A stretch of DNA of 64,000 nucleotides from OLB6 sp964620125 (GTDB taxonomy: Bacteria > Bacteroidota > Ignavibacteria > Kapaibacteriales > Kapaibacteriaceae): positions 1-64,000 of the forward strand of contig CAZUGQ010000017.1 in assembly GCA_964620125.1 (NCBI GenBank), in the 5' to 3' direction. Within the stretch, counting starts at the first letter, position 1. The number at the start of each line of letters is the position of its first letter. Made by a program: the position numbers and the translations under genes. This document shows, piece by piece, positions 60,747 to 64,000 of this stretch. The notes under the pieces are model-generated. The model was not told where the DNA came from and did no database searches. It saw nothing but the letters and a program-made list of their open reading frames with translations.

Positions 60747-60924
60747 GGAACTGACGGCGAGCAGCCTTCAGGCGAGCCATACGGCGTTCCACGCTTGGCT
60801 TTACGAAGAAGGCACGCTTTTTAAACTCGCGAAGAACGCCTGAGCGTTCATACTTCTTCTTGAAGCGGCGGAGGGCACGATCAATGTTCTCGTTGCTCTG
60901 GATGGTTACTCCGATAACCGGCAT
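60724..60924 (-). CDS. rpsU: 30S ribosomal protein S21
   Basis: 66 residues. NIDRALRRFKKKYERSGVLREFKKRAFFVKPS (ends only) and RMARLKAARRQ are characteristic. S21 lies at the mRNA channel near the anti-Shine-Dalgarno end of 16S rRNA. The GTG of the next gene lies in its 3' end. The upstream gene is 41 nt away. Confidence 0.95.
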   Translation of the reverse strand: MPVIGVTIQSNENIDRALRRFKKKYERSGVLREFKKRAFFVKPSVERRMARLKAARRQFRAQMESE

Positions 60925-60965
60925 GTAGTAGTGGTGTTAGTGGTTGATGAGTAAATGGTAGTTGC

Positions 60966-61409
60966 TTACTTGAGGTTTTCTACAAGGCGCTTGTCCTTGT
61001 TCTTTTCAAAGTGAACCAAGAGGGAGGCCCGTCCGTTCGACATGACTTCTTTGGCTCGAACAATGCCAACGTCGTCCCACGTTTTATGGTAGATCACGTC
61101 GCCCACCTGATACTCGGCCTTTGGGCTGTACTCTTTCGAGTCTTCCCGAGCGAGTCTGATTTCCTTCATGGCCTTTTCGGCCGACTCTTGGAGAGCGTCG
61201 AGATTAACTAACTGGCTGTGGTGGCTCACGTTACAGCGGGCCCACTGTTGCCGTCCATTATCTGTTTCGATGGGCTCGCCGATCAGCTCATGTTTGGTTT
61301 CCTTCATGAGGAAGGGCGAGTAGAGAACGATGTACTTGGCTTTTCTCTTGGTTTTCTTTGTTGCGGTTCCGTTTTCTTTCGTCGAGGCGGCCTTTGTGGT
61401 CCCAGCCAT
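60966..61409 (-). CDS. small basic protein with UvrD/CarD-like Tudor C-terminus
   Basis: 147 residues. A Lys/Thr/Ala-rich N-terminus (TTKAASTKENGTATKKTKRKAK) is followed by a beta-rich segment, and the last 50 residues (YQVGDVIYHKTWDDVGIVRAK to HFEKNKDKRLVENLK) match the Tudor-like fold at the C-terminus of UvrD/PcrA, which binds RNA polymerase. It may link transcription and repair, or bind nucleic acid. The ATG at 61409 starts the protein. TATCTTTG on the minus strand (61453-61446) is an exact TAnnTTTG box, giving a leader of about 33 nt. Confidence 0.68.
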   Translation of the reverse strand: MAGTTKAASTKENGTATKKTKRKAKYIVLYSPFLMKETKHELIGEPIETDNGRQQWARCNVSHHSQLVNLDALQESAEKAMKEIRLAREDSKEYSPKAEYQVGDVIYHKTWDDVGIVRAKEVMSNGRASLLVHFEKNKDKRLVENLK

Positions 61410-61460
61410 GTGTGTCCTAACGGTAGATGAAATTTGCAGGGACAGCAAAGATAAGAAAGA

Positions 61461-61496
61461 TTACGGGAGTTACGTGAGTTACGGTTGTTACGCTCT
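61461..61496 (+). repeat. short TTACGNNNN 9-bp repeat
   Basis: Four 9-nt units in a row: TTACGGGAG, TTACGTGAG, TTACGGTTG, TTACGCTCT. The first contains the same ATTACGGGAG core as the array by the tRNA-Arg gene. It overlaps the 3' end of the isomerase gene and lies just upstream of the Tudor gene promoter. Confidence 0.75.
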
Positions 61497-62564
61497 CACC
61501 TTTGCAAGTGCCGCCTTTAGTTTCTGGATTACCGGAACGGGAGTTGGGTCAACCCCATTGAGTAGGGCAAGGTGGTAGCTGGTCCAGTCAGCGAGGTAGA
61601 TGAGTGTAAACATCCTTGACAAAAGGGACTTACCGGTGCCCACGAGTTCCGTAATGCCAGCTACGGACCCTTTTACGATGTCTCTCAAGGCATCAAATCG
61701 AACCTTAACGCGGGCATGATCTTCCGTATCGCGTAACAGGATTACGTGGCAGGATTTAGTTTTTCCGGCAGGGAATTGCCAACCGTTAATCTCGTTGTGG
61801 TTCATTTCAGGCAGGAGGTTGCCGAAGGCAACCTGTTTGGCGTTTTCTTGGATTTGGCCTCGCCAGCGCAGGTTTACGGCATCCAGCCGGTCGGCGGCAC
61901 TGTAAATCACAGGAATGTGATCGGCAAGCTTTTTGGCGAGCACGAGTGCTGGATTTTTAGCGGCCTTGGAGGCGTAGGTATCTCGAAGCGCTTCAATTTC
62001 ACGAATCGTTTCGTTGATGGCACGTGTGTTCGTGCGAACACCTTTAGCATCGACAGCTCCATACCGACCCAATACTGTTAACAGCGGGAAAAAGCTGAAG
62101 GCCAGAGCACAGCGAGGCTGGTAGCCAGGTGGAATGTTGATAATGGGCATGCCTGCCGTTACGCTTCGCTGGCCGAGCGTACCCCCGGTGGTGATGCTCA
62201 GGATGCGCATGGTGCGCTTTCGAGCTTGGTCGAATGCTGACAGCGTTTCTTCCGTTTCGCCGGAGTAGGAGCTGCAGATCACGTTCGTATCACCATCCAG
62301 CCATCCAGGAACGTCGTAGCCCCGGTGCACGGAAATATTGAGGTGCTGCCCGCCTTCTGTAGCCGAGAGGTAGCTTCTCAACAGGTCGCCGCCAATGGCC
62401 GAGCCACCTAGACCAAAGATGGCATATCGGTTGGAAACAGCCGTCTGACGCCAGATTGGAGCGCTTTCGCCGATATCAACGGCCTGCTTTATCTGCTCCG
62501 GCATTCGGTAGAGCACATCGGCCATATTCGAGGGATCGGCAGCGGGGGCCGAGGATTTTGCCAT
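61488..62564 (-). CDS. bifunctional phosphoglucose/phosphomannose isomerase
   Basis: 358 residues. Two SIS sugar-isomerase folds: FGLGGSAIGGDLLRSYLSA and SSYSGETEETLSAF bind the sugar phosphate, and LPEMNHNEINGW carries the catalytic Glu and His region. It converts glucose-6-P and mannose-6-P to fructose-6-P, as known for archaeal and some bacterial enzymes. The ATG at 62564 (MAKSSAPAADPS) is preferred to a longer open frame. The 139-bp gap upstream holds nothing I recognise. Confidence 0.88.
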   Translation of the reverse strand: MAKSSAPAADPSNMADVLYRMPEQIKQAVDIGESAPIWRQTAVSNRYAIFGLGGSAIGGDLLRSYLSATEGGQHLNISVHRGYDVPGWLDGDTNVICSSYSGETEETLSAFDQARKRTMRILSITTGGTLGQRSVTAGMPIINIPPGYQPRCALAFSFFPLLTVLGRYGAVDAKGVRTNTRAINETIREIEALRDTYASKAAKNPALVLAKKLADHIPVIYSAADRLDAVNLRWRGQIQENAKQVAFGNLLPEMNHNEINGWQFPAGKTKSCHVILLRDTEDHARVKVRFDALRDIVKGSVAGITELVGTGKSLLSRMFTLIYLADWTSYHLALLNGVDPTPVPVIQKLKAALAKVRA

Positions 62565-62703
62565 GAAAGGCTCGCGGTAGAAACGTGGGAAAAGTGGCGA
62601 CGAATATAAACTTCGAGCACCTCCAAGCAAGTAAAAATCACGCAGTTGGCTCGGAAACAACCGAAAATCACCGCAGAGATTTCGTGGCTCTTGCCAATCC
62701 TCG

Positions 62704-63459
62704 TTAGCCTACATGCTTCTGTGAAGCCTTGGTTCGGAATCGCATGTTCAGCGCTTCAACACCCATGCTGAATGACATGGCAAAATAAACGTACCCCTTG
62801 GGTATGTGCACCTCCAAGCCTTCAGCTACCAGGACCATGCCAATCATGATCAAAAAGGCGAGTGCAAGAATCTTGATGGAAGGGTGCCGTTCAATGAACC
62901 GGGAGATGCTGCCAGACGTCCATACCATCACGCCCACGGCAACGATTACGGCTACAGCCATCACGGCGTAGCTCTTTGTAAGACCAATGGCCGTGATAAC
63001 GCTATCAATCGAGAATACGATGTCTAGGAGAATGATCTGCACGATCATCCAAGCAAAGTCCCGGTTTCGCTGACTTGCGGCCTTGGGCTCGGCCGACTCC
63101 TCGGCCATTTCAATCTTAACGTACAACTCGTTGGTGGCCTTGGCCAGAAGGAACAGCCCGCCCCCAAGCATGATCAGGTCTCGGCCGCTCAAGCTATGCT
63201 CAATGCCCATGAACGGCAGCGGCCCAACACTGAATAGCGGAGTGGTGAGATTGGCAATGTATGCCGCACCGGCTAGGAAGAGCAAACGGAGAACCAATGC
63301 AAGCCCAAGGCCGATTGTTCGTGCCTTGGCCTGATCTTGTTGGGGTAGACGACCTACCAGTATGGATACGAAGATGACGTTGTCAATGCCAAGCACGATC
63401 TCCAGGATCGTTAGCGTGGCAAGAGCAATAAGTCCTTCGCCAGTAATCAAGTATTCCAT
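62704..63459 (-). CDS. TerC-family integral membrane protein
   Basis: 251 residues, seven or so membrane helices. The family signatures EIVLGIDNVIFVSILVGRLP and DIVFSIDSVITAIG, each with a membrane Asp pair, are present. TerC/Alx proteins export manganese or calcium and have been linked to metal loading of exported enzymes. Start ATG 63459 (a GTG precedes it). CATCTTTG ends 4 nt upstream (minus strand) and no ribosome site is seen. Confidence 0.9.
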   Translation of the reverse strand: MEYLITGEGLIALATLTILEIVLGIDNVIFVSILVGRLPQQDQAKARTIGLGLALVLRLLFLAGAAYIANLTTPLFSVGPLPFMGIEHSLSGRDLIMLGGGLFLLAKATNELYVKIEMAEESAEPKAASQRNRDFAWMIVQIILLDIVFSIDSVITAIGLTKSYAVMAVAVIVAVGVMVWTSGSISRFIERHPSIKILALAFLIMIGMVLVAEGLEVHIPKGYVYFAMSFSMGVEALNMRFRTKASQKHVG

Positions 63460-63520
63460 CACGCAAAGATGCGGATTGAGCAGGAACCGTTCTGGAGGCG
63501 AATGACACCAAAGCTGCTCT

Positions 63521-64000
63521 TCAGCCTCCGCTGCTTACATAATCCTGAACGCGGGAAAACATATACCGCGGGTGAGTGGTGTAGTAGGAAAGGCGGAGTG
63601 CAAATACGTCTGCCTGACCCTTAACGAGCCATGATATCGCGAAGAATATCAAGGCAAGAGATTCAGGAATGTAGATCGACTGATCGTTCATGCTTGCAGC
63701 CACGCACCATGCCATGCAACACACTATGAGGATCCCACACACTCGATACACAGCGATTCTATCTGTCTTGCGTAATCCAGGTGTTGGATGTGTTGGCGCA
63801 TGCAAACTGTTTGTGATTGTGAAGCGAAAGGTTGCAAACACTGCAAAGCAAGCAAACAGCACGATGGCACACAACGTATGCACTATGGCCATCCACGATG
63901 ACCACCAAGCGGGAGAAGGGCAGTTGTCGCATTCAGTTGGGAACAACGCCACGCCGACGGCAGCAAGACCCCCACAGACTGCCAACAGCCTATCAATCTG
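63521..64000 (-). CDS. membrane protein of unknown family, 5' end outside window
   Basis: The frame runs off the window edge with no stop, so at least 159 residues are seen and the N-terminus is missing. About four membrane helices (ALFP region, HTLCAIVLFACFAVFATF, VYRVCGILIVCCMAWC, SLALIFFAISWLVKG). The pattern GGLAAVGVALFPTECDNCPSP is like DUF998-type membrane proteins, which is only a resemblance. It is 61 nt upstream of TerC on the same strand. Confidence 0.6.
   Translation of the reverse strand, partial: QIDRLLAVCGGLAAVGVALFPTECDNCPSPAWWSSWMAIVHTLCAIVLFACFAVFATFRFTITNSLHAPTHPTPGLRKTDRIAVYRVCGILIVCCMAWCVAASMNDQSIYIPESLALIFFAISWLVKGQADVFALRLSYYTTHPRYMFSRVQDYVSSGG

Noticed and set aside
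1..64000. CRISPR arrays, insertion sequences, integrases or prophage genes
   Set aside because: No spacer-repeat pattern, transposase or integrase motif was seen; the arrays present are simple tandem repeats without spacers.

Overview
The window is 64 kb of bacterial chromosome of roughly 50-55% G+C. The organism looks like a member of the FCB group (Bacteroidota/Chlorobiota and relatives). Several secreted proteins end in the type IX secretion (T9SS) YPNP-type sorting domain, promoters resemble the Bacteroidota -7 box TAnnTTTG, MurE has the meso-DAP motif DNPR, and the str and S10-spc-alpha ribosomal clusters are joined with tuf in between, as in Chlorobi-like genomes. An Ignavibacteria/Kapaibacteria-type lineage is my best guess, inferred from gene content only.

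Layout. 1-4.5 kb: a small membrane protein, a family 2 glycosyltransferase, a GluQ-type tRNA-modifying enzyme and a large T9SS-exported Asp-box protein. 4.5-23.7 kb: one giant translation block, rpsL-rpsG-fusA-tuf-rpsJ through rpoA-rplQ, with secY, map and infA. rpsD is missing from its usual place, and S17 and L17 carry long acidic tails. 23.7-34.5 kb: engB-purE, a PAP2 phosphatase, a T9SS beta-propeller, an MFS transporter, a HAD phosphatase, a SurA/PpiD-like chaperone, a secreted PLP enzyme and trhO. A nested 64-bp palindrome lies near 30.75 kb. 34.5-37 kb: tRNA-Arg(CCG) beside an ATTACGGG tandem array, an rsmB-like methylase and a quinone-reductase-like enzyme. 37-42 kb: a probable metal-uptake operon (His/Cys-rich small protein, ZnuD-like receptor, lipoprotein) and a DnaQ-UvrC fusion. 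42-50 kb: a haem-acquisition locus with two HmuY proteins (one a T9SS cargo, one a lipoprotein), an HmuR-like receptor, a TolB-like propeller and a divergent hmuS, with a 19-bp palindrome in the shared promoter region. 50-56 kb: a malic enzyme, a nucleotide/phosphate-scavenging operon (NPP, AMP nucleosidase, PhoD) and a decayed TonB-receptor remnant. 56-64 kb: pyrD, a Nudix hydrolase, murE, an outer-membrane protein, rpsU, a Tudor-like protein, a PGI/PMI isomerase, TerC and a partial membrane protein.

Three signals run through the whole window and are not explained by gene annotation. First, the octamer AGGGGGCT (often followed by TTGG) occurs about 30 times on either strand, in genes and between them, where about 2 would be expected. 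Second, about ten operon-leading genes have a TAnnTTTG-like box ending 2-6 nt before the start codon, which would give leaderless mRNAs. Third, G/C homopolymers of 8-9 nt recur in surface and transport genes. None of these was computed; all were read by eye.
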